Shown here: in pieces, positions 8,776 to 17,418 of the stretch | Layout of the letters: the number at the start of each line of letters is the position of its first letter | Numbering within the stretch: position 1 is the stretch's first letter | Assembly (NCBI GenBank): GCA_046046915.1 | Contig: JBJOIT010000010.1 | Coordinates: 1-64,000 of the forward strand | Length of the DNA: 64,000 nt | Direction: 5' to 3' | Origin: JBEEJZ01 sp046046915 | GTDB taxonomy: Bacteria > Pseudomonadota > Gammaproteobacteria > Burkholderiales > Burkholderiaceae_C | The notes under the pieces: model-generated | The model's input: the letters and a program-made list of their open reading frames with translations, nothing else | What the model was told of the DNA's origin: nothing | Database searches by the model: none | Made by a program: the position numbers and the translations under genes

Positions 8776-11664
8776 TCAGTGCGCATCGGCGACCTCCGCA
8801 GTGAACGTTTGAGCGGCCTGCATGGCTTGCACCACGCGCTCCATCTTCATGAAACGCGAGCCCTTGACCAGCACACTGCTGGCACCAGGCAGATAGGCCA
8901 ACACCGCAGCGTTGAGTGCCTCCACGTCGTCAAAGTGCCTGGCATCGCCAAACGCCCGAACGGCCTGGCGCGTTTGCTCACCCAGGCAAAACAACGCGTC
9001 GATGCCGCAGGCGCGGGCATGTGCGCCGGCTTCTGCATGAAACTCGGGCCCCTGGTCGCCGACCTCGCCCATGTCGCCCAGCACCAGCAGGCGCGGCCCC
9101 GGCAGCTCCGCCAGAACATCAATCGCGGCGCGCACCGAGTCGGGATTGGCGTTGTAGGTGTCATCCACCACGGTGAGCTCCCTACCCGCCAAGGTCAGGC
9201 ATAAGGCGCGTGAACGCCCTTTGACGGGTTCAAAGGCTTCCAGCCCTGCAGCAGTGGCGGCCAGTGGCACGTCAGCAGCCAGGGCGCAGGCCGTGGCCGC
9301 CAGGGCGTTGCGCACGTTGTGGCGGCCGGCAATGTGGAGCCGGCAGCTCATGGCGCCGGCTGGTGTCTGGGCCTGAACAAGCCAAGCCCCCTGCATCCAC
9401 TGAGCCTGCCCGGTGACGGCCGCCTCGGCGTCTTCGGCAAAGGTTCGCACAGGGCGATCACCCGCCAGCGCCATCCACACCGGGGCGTAAGCGTCCAAGG
9501 CCGGAAACACGGCCGTTCCCGTGGTGGCCAGCGCGCTGATGACGGAGCCGTTTTCGCGGGCGACGGCCTCCACCGTGGCCATGAATTCCAGGTGTTCGCG
9601 CTGGGCGTTGTTGACCAGTGCCACGGTGGGCTGGGTCATGGCTGCCAGGTAGGCGATTTCTCCGGGGTGGTTCATGCCCAACTCAATCACGCCCATGCGG
9701 TGCGAAGCCCGCAGACGCAAGAGCGTGAGCGGCACACCGATGTCGTTGTTGAGGTTGCCTTGCGTGGCCAGTGCCGCCTCGCCACAGTGGGCGCGCAGGA
9801 TACTGGCCAGCATTTGGGTCACCGTTGTTTTGCCATTGCTGCCCGTCACAGCGATGAGCGGCAAAGAAAACTGCGCGCGCCAGGCTTTGGCCAGCTCGCC
9901 CAAGGCCAGTCGGGTGTCAGGCACCACCAGGCCGGGCAGACCCGCCTGCCGCAATGCCTCAGCACTGTGGCTGATGGCGGCCACCGCCCCGGCCGCACGG
10001 GCCTGTGCCAAAAAGTCGTTGGCGTCAAAACGCTCGCCCTTGAGGGCCACAAACAGGTCACCAGCGCTCAGGGTGCGGGTGTCGGTGTGCACACGCTGCA
10101 CCGCCACATCGCCCGCTCCCACCAAACTTGCGCCTGGCAACCAGGCCAGCGCCTGCGCCAGGGTGAACATGGGTGCCGTCTGGGCGCGGGCCTGCAGGGC
10201 TTGGCGCACCACGGCAACATCAGAAAACGGACGTTTGACCCCGGCGACGTCCTGGTAGTCCTCATGGCCCTTGCCTGCCACCAGCAACACATCTGCGGGT
10301 GCGGCAGTCTGCACCGCATGGGCAATGGCCCGGGCGCGATCGACTTCAGACCCGACTGGGTGACCAGCCACACCGCCCAGCACCTGGGCGATGATGGCTT
10401 CAGGCAACTCATTGCGGGGGTTGTCACTGGTCACAAGCACCAGGTCTGCCCGCTGCGCCGCCACTGCGCCCATCAAAGGCCGCTTGCTGGCGTCACGGTC
10501 GCCACCGCAGCCAAACACGCACCAGAGCTGACCGCCACGCTGTTGAGCCAGGGGGCGCAGGGCCTGCAGCGCCTGGTCCAGTGCATCGGGTGTGTGGGCG
10601 TAGTCCACCGCCACAAGGGGCATTCCCGCCTCCGCTGCACACTCCATGCGGCCCGGCACGGGCGACAAGCGGCCGCATACCTCCACTGCGGCGACCAGCG
10701 GCACACCCAGCGTGCGCATGGCCGCTAACACACCCAGCAGATTGGAGACGTTGTACTCACCGATCAGGGTGGTTTGCAACAAGTGGGCTTTGCCCCCTTC
10801 TTCCCCTTCCACCACCGTGAACTGCAGGCCACGGGCGGTGTAGCTTAGGCCGGAGGCCTGCAGTCGCGCGCGCTGGTCGCTCTGCCGGCAAGACACTGTC
10901 CAGACATCCAACCCCGAGGCCTCAAGTTCAGTCGCCAGCGCCGCACCCTGGGCATCATCGATGTTGATCACGGCGCTGCGCAGGCCAGACCAAGCAAACA
11001 GCGCGCGCTTGGCTTGCCAGTAAGCCGCCATGTTGCCGTGGTAATCGAGGTGATCTTGCGTGAAGTTGGTGAAGATGGCAGTGCGGATGTGCGTGCCTAT
11101 CAGGCGATGCTCTTGCAAACCGATGGACGAGGCTTCGATGGCGCACGCCTTCACGCCCTCATCCACAAAACGCCGGAAGGCCTGCTGCAATTGCACCGGG
11201 TCTGGCGTGGTCAGGCCGGTCGGCACCACGGCTTGTAGCCCTTGCGCGCCGGGTGCGGGCGGCTGGCCGATACCCAAGGTGCCCACCATGGCGCAGTTTT
11301 GCGCCGGCACTTGTGTCAGGTGGCTGAGCGCCTGCGCCACCCACCACGCCGTGGAGGTCTTGCCATTGGTGCCCGTTACCGCCAGCACATCCAGCTCAAG
11401 GGAGGCATCGCCATAAAACGCTGCCGCAAGGGCACCGGTGGCTGCCTTGAGTTGGGGATAAGTCGCCACACTCTGGCCGCTCAAGTCGAACGCGGCCACG
11501 CCTTCTTGCTCGACCAGGCAAGCCACCGCACCATCGGTCGCAGCCCCGGGCCAGGCAATGAAGCCATCGCCAGGCTGCACCTGACGGCTGTCGATGCGCA
11601 GCTCACCGCGCACCCGCTCTTGCAACCAATGAAGCGCTTGCGGCAAGGAGGTCAAGGCTTGCAT
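8776..11664 (-). CDS. murEF: Fused MurE-MurF: mDAP ligase plus D-Ala-D-Ala ligase
   Basis: Two consecutive Mur ligases are encoded in one 962-codon frame. Residues 1 to about 490 are MurE (adds meso-diaminopimelate): ATP loop TGTNGKTS at 97-104, FTQDHLDYHG at 201-210 and DNPR at 414-417, the motif that selects meso-DAP over lysine. From about residue 499 (MFTLAQALAWLPG) it is MurF (adds D-Ala-D-Ala): ATP loop TGSNGKTT at 607-614 and DDTYNANPDSVRAA. No stop or start signal separates them; a short Ala-rich linker (about 488-498) joins them. Such fusions are known in Bordetella and Comamonadaceae. It starts within the ftsI stop (TGATG). Confidence 0.96.
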   Translation of the reverse strand: MQALTSLPQALHWLQERVRGELRIDSRQVQPGDGFIAWPGAATDGAVACLVEQEGVAAFDLSGQSVATYPQLKAATGALAAAFYGDASLELDVLAVTGTNGKTSTAWWVAQALSHLTQVPAQNCAMVGTLGIGQPPAPGAQGLQAVVPTGLTTPDPVQLQQAFRRFVDEGVKACAIEASSIGLQEHRLIGTHIRTAIFTNFTQDHLDYHGNMAAYWQAKRALFAWSGLRSAVINIDDAQGAALATELEASGLDVWTVSCRQSDQRARLQASGLSYTARGLQFTVVEGEEGGKAHLLQTTLIGEYNVSNLLGVLAAMRTLGVPLVAAVEVCGRLSPVPGRMECAAEAGMPLVAVDYAHTPDALDQALQALRPLAQQRGGQLWCVFGCGGDRDASKRPLMGAVAAQRADLVLVTSDNPRNELPEAIIAQVLGGVAGHPVGSEVDRARAIAHAVQTAAPADVLLVAGKGHEDYQDVAGVKRPFSDVAVVRQALQARAQTAPMFTLAQALAWLPGASLVGAGDVAVQRVHTDTRTLSAGDLFVALKGERFDANDFLAQARAAGAVAAISHSAEALRQAGLPGLVVPDTRLALGELAKAWRAQFSLPLIAVTGSNGKTTVTQMLASILRAHCGEAALATQGNLNNDIGVPLTLLRLRASHRMGVIELGMNHPGEIAYLAAMTQPTVALVNNAQREHLEFMATVEAVARENGSVISALATTGTAVFPALDAYAPVWMALAGDRPVRTFAEDAEAAVTGQAQWMQGAWLVQAQTPAGAMSCRLHIAGRHNVRNALAATACALAADVPLAATAAGLEAFEPVKGRSRALCLTLAGRELTVVDDTYNANPDSVRAAIDVLAELPGPRLLVLGDMGEVGDQGPEFHAEAGAHARACGIDALFCLGEQTRQAVRAFGDARHFDDVEALNAAVLAYLPGASSVLVKGSRFMKMERVVQAMQAAQTFTAEVADAH

Positions 11665-13406
11665 CAGAAGCTCTCCTCCACCGTCTCGGCCACGATGTGT
11701 GGTTTGACCGACAAATCAGGCGACACGCCCATCATGCGCAAGCTTTGCTGCACCACTTCGCTGAAAACCGGCGCCGCCACGGCGCCACCGTAGTACTGGC
11801 CAGCGCTGGGCTCGTCAATCATGACAGCCACGATGAGACGGGGCTTGTCGATGGGCGCCATGCCCACAAACCAGCCGCGGTACTTGCGGTTGCCAGCCGA
11901 GCCGTAGCCCTTCCCAACCTGCTTGATGGCGGTGCCCGACTTGCCACCCACCGAGTAGCCTATGGTCTGGGCCTTTTGACCGGTGCCGCCAGGACCTGCC
12001 GCCATTTGCAGCATCTTGCGCATCTGATCAGCCGTCCGGGTGGAGAACACCTTCAAACCAACAGCGGGCTCACTGGTTTTGAGCATGGTGGCCGGAATGA
12101 TCTCGCCACCATGGGCAAAGACCGTGTAAGAGCGCGCGATTTGAAACAGCGACGCCGACATGCCGTAGCCATATGACATGGTGGCCTGCTCGATGGGACG
12201 CCAGGTTTTATAGGGACGCAAACGCCCCGACACCGCCCCGGGAAAGCTGATCTGCGGCTTTTGCCCAAAGCCAGCCTGCGAGTACGCCTCCCACATTTCT
12301 TTCGCCGGAATTTGCATGGCGATCTTGGTGGTGCCGATGTTGCTCGACTTCTGGATGACACCCTCGACGGTCAGCAAACCATTGGGGTGGGAATCCGTGA
12401 TGACAGCGCCATGGAAAGCCATGCGCCCAGGCGAGGTGTCGATCATGGTTTGTGGCGTGACCCGGCCGGTCTCAAGACCCAGGCCCACAGCAAACGGCTT
12501 CATCACCGAGCCTGGCTCAAAGGTGTCGGTGAGGGCGCGGTTGCGCAGCTGCTCGCCGCTCAGGTTACGACGCTTGTCTGGCACATAGCTGGGGTAGTTG
12601 GCCAGGGCCAGCACCTCGCCCGTGATGGCATCGAGCACCACCACGCTGCCAGCCTTGGCCTTGTGCTCGTGCACCGCGTCACGCAGCTTCTGGTACGCAA
12701 AAAACTGCACCTTGCTATCAATGCTGAGCTGCAGGTCCTGACCGTCGACCGACTCGATGGTTTCACCCAGATCTTCGGCAATGCGATGCTTGCCGTCCTT
12801 GATGACGCGCCGGGAGCCGGGCTGCCCCTTGAGGGCATCGTTGAAAAACAGCTCCACGCCCTCTTGCCCAACGTCCTCGTTGTTGTTGAAGCCCACAACG
12901 TGCGCCACCGCTTCGCCTTCAGGGTACTGGCGCTTGTAGTCACGGTTCTGGTGTATGCCCTTGATGTTGAGTGCAACGATACGTTGCCAAACGTCGGCAT
13001 CGACCTTGCGCTTGAGTGAGGTGAAGTTTTTGCTGCCAGATTCCAGGCGCTTCATCAGGTCGACAAGCGGCATCTCCAGCAAGGCAGCCACCTTCTTGAG
13101 CTGGGCCTCATCACGGTCCAAGGCCTCAGGGTCTGCCCAGACCTCGAAAGCCGGCACGCTGGATGCAAGGATCAGACCATTGCGGTCCAGAATGCGCCCG
13201 CGGTTGGCCGGCAGCTCCAGCGTACGGACAAATCGCACTTCGCCCTGGCGCTGAAAGAAGTCGTTCGCCACCACCTGAATATAGGCCGCCCTCGCGGCCA
13301 GCCCGACAAAGGCCAAGGCAATGGCCGCCACCACAAACTTGCTGCGCCAGACCGGCGTGCGGCTGGCCAGCAAGGGGCTGGAGGTGTAGCGCACGCTGCG
13401 GCTCAC
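11664..13406 (-). CDS. ftsI: Septal peptidoglycan transpeptidase FtsI (PBP3)
   Basis: FtsI is the class B penicillin-binding protein that crosslinks septal peptidoglycan with FtsW. Of 580 residues, one membrane anchor lies at about 25-45, then the pedestal domain (PANRGRILDRNG at 67-76) and the transpeptidase domain. The active-site triad is complete: SVMK at 300-303 (Ser300 nucleophile), SSN at 354-356 and KSGT at 489-492. The start is GTG (13404-13406), overlapping the ftsL stop as GTGA. Short C-terminal tail follows the fold. Confidence 0.97.
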   Translation of the reverse strand: MSRSVRYTSSPLLASRTPVWRSKFVVAAIALAFVGLAARAAYIQVVANDFFQRQGEVRFVRTLELPANRGRILDRNGLILASSVPAFEVWADPEALDRDEAQLKKVAALLEMPLVDLMKRLESGSKNFTSLKRKVDADVWQRIVALNIKGIHQNRDYKRQYPEGEAVAHVVGFNNNEDVGQEGVELFFNDALKGQPGSRRVIKDGKHRIAEDLGETIESVDGQDLQLSIDSKVQFFAYQKLRDAVHEHKAKAGSVVVLDAITGEVLALANYPSYVPDKRRNLSGEQLRNRALTDTFEPGSVMKPFAVGLGLETGRVTPQTMIDTSPGRMAFHGAVITDSHPNGLLTVEGVIQKSSNIGTTKIAMQIPAKEMWEAYSQAGFGQKPQISFPGAVSGRLRPYKTWRPIEQATMSYGYGMSASLFQIARSYTVFAHGGEIIPATMLKTSEPAVGLKVFSTRTADQMRKMLQMAAGPGGTGQKAQTIGYSVGGKSGTAIKQVGKGYGSAGNRKYRGWFVGMAPIDKPRLIVAVMIDEPSAGQYYGGAVAAPVFSEVVQQSLRMMGVSPDLSVKPHIVAETVEESF

Positions 13407-13717
13407 GGCGCCACCTTTCGTGGCTCGGCTGCCGTCGCAGCTGCCGCAGGTGACACACCCGCATAGCTCACGTAATGCGTGATGGCCGGCGTGGTGGTGC
13501 GCATCTGCAGCTGCTCCTTTGCCAATTTTTCGACCCGCAGCGGCGTGGCCTGTGCGCGTTTTTCAACCTCCAGGCGCTCCTTCTCCTGCGCCAGCTGGTA
13601 GGCCTTGGCCCGGGCGCGATCCACCTCGAACACCAGCCGGCGCGAGTCGTACTGAACGCCCACCAAGTAAAGCGCGGTACCCAAAACCGCCAGCAGCAGC
13701 ACCAGGTTCAACCTCAT
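13403..13717 (-). CDS. ftsL: Cell division protein FtsL
   Basis: FtsL is a small bitopic divisome protein that forms a coiled coil with FtsB and activates FtsWI. The 104-residue product has one N-terminal membrane helix (LVLLLAVLGTALYLVGVQY, about 5-23) and a charged heptad-like stretch (VDRARAKAYQLAQEKERLE, about 33-51) consistent with the coiled coil. An Ala-rich tail ends it. The sequence is poorly conserved as usual for FtsL, so position between rsmH and ftsI is a large part of the evidence. Confidence 0.93.
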   Translation of the reverse strand: MRLNLVLLLAVLGTALYLVGVQYDSRRLVFEVDRARAKAYQLAQEKERLEVEKRAQATPLRVEKLAKEQLQMRTTTPAITHYVSYAGVSPAAAATAAEPRKVAP

Positions 13718-14649
13718 GCGGCAGTCCTCTGCGCCACGCGCATGATGGCGCTGCGCGAACGCGGGTTGGCTGCGACCTCAGCAGCACTGGGCTTGATCCG
13801 GTCCAGGGCCTTCAGCTTCATGACCTTGGGCTGGGCAAATGGCGCGCGGCGGTCAAACACCTCACGCGAATGCGTGGCAATGAACTGCTTGACGATGCGG
13901 TCTTCCAGCGAGTGAAAGCTGATCACCACCAGACGCCCTCCCGGCTGCAGCACATGCAAGCTGGCCTCTAGGGCTTGTTGCAGCTCCTCAAGCTCAGCGT
14001 TGATGAAAATCCGAAAAGCCTGAAATGTGCGCGTTGCAGGGTTCTGGCCCGGCTCGCGGGTTTTGACCGTGTCAGCCACGAGCTGGGCCAGCTCGGCGGT
14101 GGTTGAAATTGGGCCCCTTGCCTGTCGGCGAGCAACAATCGCCTTTGCAATGGCGCCAGCAAACCGTTCTTCGCCGTAGTCACGTATCACCTCCGCAATT
14201 GAATTCACATCCGCATCTACCAGCCACTGGGCAACGCTCTCGCCACGCGTGGTGTCCATGCGCATATCCAGAGGGCCGTCGCCCCGAAAACTGAAGCCAC
14301 GCGCCGGGTTGTCGATCTGCGGCGAGCTGATACCCAGATCCATCAGGACACCGGCGGCACTGGCAGCCGGCAGCTCACCCAGATGGCGAAAGCCCTCATG
14401 CCGAATCGCGAAACGCGCATCCTGCAGGGTGCCAGCTTCGGCAATGGCTTCCAGGTCCTTGTCGAAAGCCGTCAGACGCCCCCGAGGGGACAAGCGCGAC
14501 AGGATCAGCCGTGAATGCCCACCACGCCCAAACGTGGCGTCCACGTAGGCACCATCCAGCGCCTCTCCTGCGGCATCATCCGGATTGCTGAGAAGCGCAT
14601 CCACCGCTTCATTCAACAGGACGGTGGTGTGCTTCCATTCAGTCTGCAC
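13714..14649 (-). CDS. rsmH: 16S rRNA (cytosine-1402-N4)-methyltransferase RsmH
   Basis: RsmH (MraW) N4-methylates C1402 in the P-site of 16S rRNA using AdoMet. The 311-residue product has HTTVLLNEAVDAL at the N-terminus, the AdoMet loop DATFGRGGHS at 37-46, LMDLGISSPQIDNPARGFSF and the C-terminal VVISFHSLEDRIVKQF. The start codon is GTG (14647-14649) with an AGGGGAC ribosome site, eight bases after mraZ. It overlaps ftsL by four bases. Confidence 0.97.
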   Translation of the reverse strand: MQTEWKHTTVLLNEAVDALLSNPDDAAGEALDGAYVDATFGRGGHSRLILSRLSPRGRLTAFDKDLEAIAEAGTLQDARFAIRHEGFRHLGELPAASAAGVLMDLGISSPQIDNPARGFSFRGDGPLDMRMDTTRGESVAQWLVDADVNSIAEVIRDYGEERFAGAIAKAIVARRQARGPISTTAELAQLVADTVKTREPGQNPATRTFQAFRIFINAELEELQQALEASLHVLQPGGRLVVISFHSLEDRIVKQFIATHSREVFDRRAPFAQPKVMKLKALDRIKPSAAEVAANPRSRSAIMRVAQRTAA

Positions 14650-14657
14650 GTCGTCCC

Positions 14658-15086
14658 CTAGAAGGAAAAGTCTTTGAAGGCCTCGGGCATTTCACCCTGC
14701 ATGGCCTGGGCCTCTTGTGCCTCGTAAGTTGCCTTGTCCCACAACTCAAAGTGATTGCCCATGCCCAGCAAGATGGTGTCTTTACTGATTCCTGCGGCGG
14801 CGCGCAGCTCTGGCGAGACCAGCACACGACCAGTGGCATCCATATCCACGTCCATGGCATTGCCCAAAAAGATCCGCTTCCACCATTGGGCCGACATGGG
14901 CAGCTCGGCAATGCGCTCGCGGAACTTTTCCCATTCGGGGCGGGGAAACATCATCAGACAGCCATGAGGATGGCGTGTGAGTGTCAGTTGACTGGATGCA
15001 GTCGCCGCCAGGACGTCACGATGCCGGGTCGGCACTGACAGCCGGCCCTTGCCATCCAGACTTAACGACGACGCCCCTTGGAACAC
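14658..15086 (-). CDS. mraZ: Transcriptional regulator MraZ
   Basis: MraZ is a ring-forming DNA-binding protein that regulates its own dcw operon. The 142-residue product has two SpoVT-AbrB-type halves, about 5-52 (SLDGKGRLSVPTRHRD) and about 78-124 (DVDMDATGRVLVSPELR), each with the DxxGR signature. The start is GTG at 15084-15086, seven bases after an AAGGTGG ribosome site; no ATG fits the family start better. It is the first gene of the dcw operon here, with candidate binding boxes at 15141-15170. Confidence 0.96.
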   Translation of the reverse strand: MFQGASSLSLDGKGRLSVPTRHRDVLAATASSQLTLTRHPHGCLMMFPRPEWEKFRERIAELPMSAQWWKRIFLGNAMDVDMDATGRVLVSPELRAAAGISKDTILLGMGNHFELWDKATYEAQEAQAMQGEMPEAFKDFSF

Positions 15087-15458
15087 TACTACCCACCTTT
15101 GATTTGACTGAGTGGCTCAAACGGGTTCGCAAACACACGAATTCCCACTTAATTGCACTTTTTTCCACTGTATCAGCAAATCTAGAGGCGAGGACCAGGG
15201 TTACAACATTTTTTTCAATGAAATCAAGGACTTAGGCGCCTAATTGAATCAATTCTTACACCAAAAACCGTTCTAAATGAAGCACTTAGAGTTCGTTATG
15301 AATGTGATGCTTGAGATTTCTCATGCTCGCGAGCACGACACGCGCAAGGGCACCGCCAGCGTCAACGAGCATGGGAACGGCGCACTGGGCTTTGCGCCCA
15401 TGACACCAAAACTCTCAGGAAAAGTGCCCAAGGTCGCAAGGACCCTGGATGACCAGGC
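15087..15458 (-). other. 372-base intergenic region between hslU and mraZ
   Basis: No gene is supported here. The half near mraZ (about 15140-15290) is AT-rich for this genome and should hold the dcw promoter. On the minus strand a weak candidate is TTGATT, 16 bases, TGTAAC (about 15190-15225). The MraZ boxes lie downstream of it. The half near hslU has a 12-base perfect palindrome TGCTCGCGAGCA at 15324-15335 and a small hairpin TGGGC-TTTGC-GCCCA at 15386-15400. Neither is followed by a clear T-run, so no terminator is called. Confidence 0.6.
15141..15170 (-). promoter_or_regulatory. Three MraZ boxes upstream of mraZ
   Basis: Read on the minus strand, three units follow each other with exact ten-base spacing: AGTGGAAAAA, AGTGCAATTA, AGTGGGAATT. 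They match the known arrangement of MraZ operators (GTGGG-type repeats once per helical turn). They lie 55-84 bases before the mraZ GTG, so autoregulation of the dcw operon is expected. The middle unit is the most divergent. Confidence 0.75.
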
Positions 15459-16793
15459 CTACAGGATGTAGCGCGAGAGGTCTTCGTTCTGGCTCAGCTC
15501 CACCAGACGGGCATCGACGTATGAAGCATCGATGGTGATGGTCTGACCACTCAGATTGGCGGCGTCAAAACTGACTTCATCCAGCAGCCGCTCCATCACA
15601 GTCGACAAACGGCGCGCACCTATATTTTCGGTGCGCTCATTCACCTCAAAGGCGATGCAGGCCAGACGGTGGATGCCCTCGGGCGTGAACGTCAGCGTCA
15701 CCTGCTCGGTGGCCAGCAGCGCCTGGTACTGCTTGACCAGAGATGCATGCGTCTGCGTAAGGATGGCCTCAAAGTCCTGAACCGACAAGGACTGCAATTC
15801 GACCCGAATCGGAAACCGCCCCTGGAGCTCAGGAATCAGGTCGCTGGGTTTGCTGAGGTGAAAGGCCCCGGACGCGATGAACAGGATGTGATCTGTTTTG
15901 ACCGTGCCGTATTTGGTAGACACCGTGGTGCCTTCTACCAGTGGCAGCAGATCACGCTGCACGCCCTGGCGAGACACCTCGGCACCACTACCCTCACTGC
16001 GCGAGGTCACCTTGTCGATTTCGTCGATGAACACAATGCCGTTTTGCTCCAGCATGTGCACGGCTTGGGTCTTGATGTCGTCCTCCACCACCAGTTTGGC
16101 CGCTTCCTCGTCCAAAAGTAGTTTGTGCGCTTCACTGATCTTGAGTTTGCGCGTGTGCTTTTTCTGCTGCCCCATCTGACCAAACATGCCACGCAGCTGC
16201 TCGGTCATCTCTTCCATCCCAGCGGGCCCCATGATTTCAAGCTGGGGAGCAGGTTGAGACACATCGATTTCGATCTCGCGATCCGCCAACTGGCCCTCGC
16301 GCAGCTTCTTGCGAAACACTTGGCGCGCAGCGCTGTCGGCCGTCTCAGTGACCTGGCCAAACGTGCTGTCACCCCGCGGTGGCGGAATCAAAATATCCAG
16401 AATACGGTTTTCCGCAGCGTCCTCGGCCCTGGCGCGCACCTGGAGCTTGGCAGCCTCGCGGGTTTGCTTGACCGCTATGTCCGCCAAGTCACGAATGATG
16501 GCATCCACATCCTTGCCCACATAGCCCACCTCGGTGAACTTGGTGGCTTCGACCTTGATGAAGGGCGCATCGGCCAAACGGGCCAGACGGCGTGCAATTT
16601 CGGTCTTCCCCACGCCCGTGGGGCCGATCATCAAAATATTCTTGGGCGTGATCTCAGGGCGCAGGGCGGCATCCACCTGCTGACGACGCCAGCGGTTGCG
16701 CAAGGCAATCGCTACGGCACGCTTGGCCAGGTTCTGGCCGACGATGTGTTTATCCAGTTCGGCCACGATGGCCTGGGGTGTCAGGGCAGACAT
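15459..16793 (-). CDS. hslU: ATP-dependent protease ATPase subunit HslU
   Basis: HslU is the AAA+ unfoldase ring that feeds substrates to HslV. The 444-residue protein has Walker A GPTGVGKT at 57-64, the pore loop YVGKDVD at about 91-97, an inserted I-domain (about 110-240), Walker B IVFIDEID at 253-260 and the C-terminal tail QNEDLSRYIL, which inserts into HslV pockets to activate the protease. Length equals the E. coli protein (443). It follows hslV by 42 bases on the same strand. Confidence 0.98.
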   Translation of the reverse strand: MSALTPQAIVAELDKHIVGQNLAKRAVAIALRNRWRRQQVDAALRPEITPKNILMIGPTGVGKTEIARRLARLADAPFIKVEATKFTEVGYVGKDVDAIIRDLADIAVKQTREAAKLQVRARAEDAAENRILDILIPPPRGDSTFGQVTETADSAARQVFRKKLREGQLADREIEIDVSQPAPQLEIMGPAGMEEMTEQLRGMFGQMGQQKKHTRKLKISEAHKLLLDEEAAKLVVEDDIKTQAVHMLEQNGIVFIDEIDKVTSRSEGSGAEVSRQGVQRDLLPLVEGTTVSTKYGTVKTDHILFIASGAFHLSKPSDLIPELQGRFPIRVELQSLSVQDFEAILTQTHASLVKQYQALLATEQVTLTFTPEGIHRLACIAFEVNERTENIGARRLSTVMERLLDEVSFDAANLSGQTITIDASYVDARLVELSQNEDLSRYIL

Positions 16794-16835
16794 GCAGATT
16801 CCTAAAACGTCACCAACTCAGCCGCTCAGCGGCAC

Positions 16836-17399
16836 TCAAGAGGCCAGATCGGGGCCCAGGGTTTCGATGGTGTGGTTCATGTTGGTATAGATGCAGAGCT
16901 CGCCGGCAATCTCTAGCGACTTTTTGACGATGTCACGCGCAGACAACTCCGAGTGATTCAGCAGCGCCACGGCCGCCGCCTGGGCATACGCGCCCCCGGA
17001 GCCGATGGTGACGATGCCATTTTCAGGCTCCAGCACGTCGCCATTGCCGGTAATGATGAGCGAGGCACTCAGGTCGGCCACGGCCAGCATGGCCTCTAGC
17101 CGGCGCAGCACACGGTCGGTACGCCAGTCTTTGGTCAGCTCGATCGCAGCCCGCACCAAGTGCCCTTGATGCTTTTCCAGTTTGGCTTCGAAACGTTCAA
17201 ACAAAGTGAAAGCGTCTGCGGTGGCGCCGGCAAAACCCGCCAGTACCTTGCCATGGTAGAGCTTGCGAACCTTGCGGGCTGTGCCCTTGACCACGATGTT
17301 GCCCAGCGTGACCTGCCCGTCGCCACCAATGGCAACCTGCATGCCCTGCGGGGTCGCCCGGCGCACGCTGATGATGGTGGTTCCGTGAAATTGTTCCAT
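16836..17399 (-). CDS. hslV: ATP-dependent protease peptidase subunit HslV
   Basis: HslV is the proteasome-like threonine peptidase that partners HslU. The chosen ATG (17397-17399) gives MEQFHGTTIISVRR, so removal of a six-residue propeptide exposes the catalytic Thr of TTIISVRR. GDGQVTLGN, the AGFAGATADAFTLFERFE helix and GSGGAYAQAAA are conserved. The frame extends 13 codons further to a TTG inside the previous gene, which is less likely. No strong ribosome site is visible, so coupling to the upstream STAS gene, whose stop lies 20 bases away, is possible. Confidence 0.97.
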   Translation of the reverse strand: MEQFHGTTIISVRRATPQGMQVAIGGDGQVTLGNIVVKGTARKVRKLYHGKVLAGFAGATADAFTLFERFEAKLEKHQGHLVRAAIELTKDWRTDRVLRRLEAMLAVADLSASLIITGNGDVLEPENGIVTIGSGGAYAQAAAVALLNHSELSARDIVKKSLEIAGELCIYTNMNHTIETLGPDLAS

Positions 17400-17418
17400 A
17401 GCGTCAAAAAGTGTGGTC

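Noticed and set aside
7324..9204. Long open frame (626 codons) on the plus strand opposite mraY and murF
   Set aside because: It lies wholly antisense to well-supported genes and reads as His/Gln/Arg-rich sequence without domains, as expected from GC-rich third positions.
15277..15471. 64-codon plus-strand frame between mraZ and hslU
   Set aside because: No ribosome site, no recognisable motif, and it ends inside hslU in antisense; it is not better than chance.
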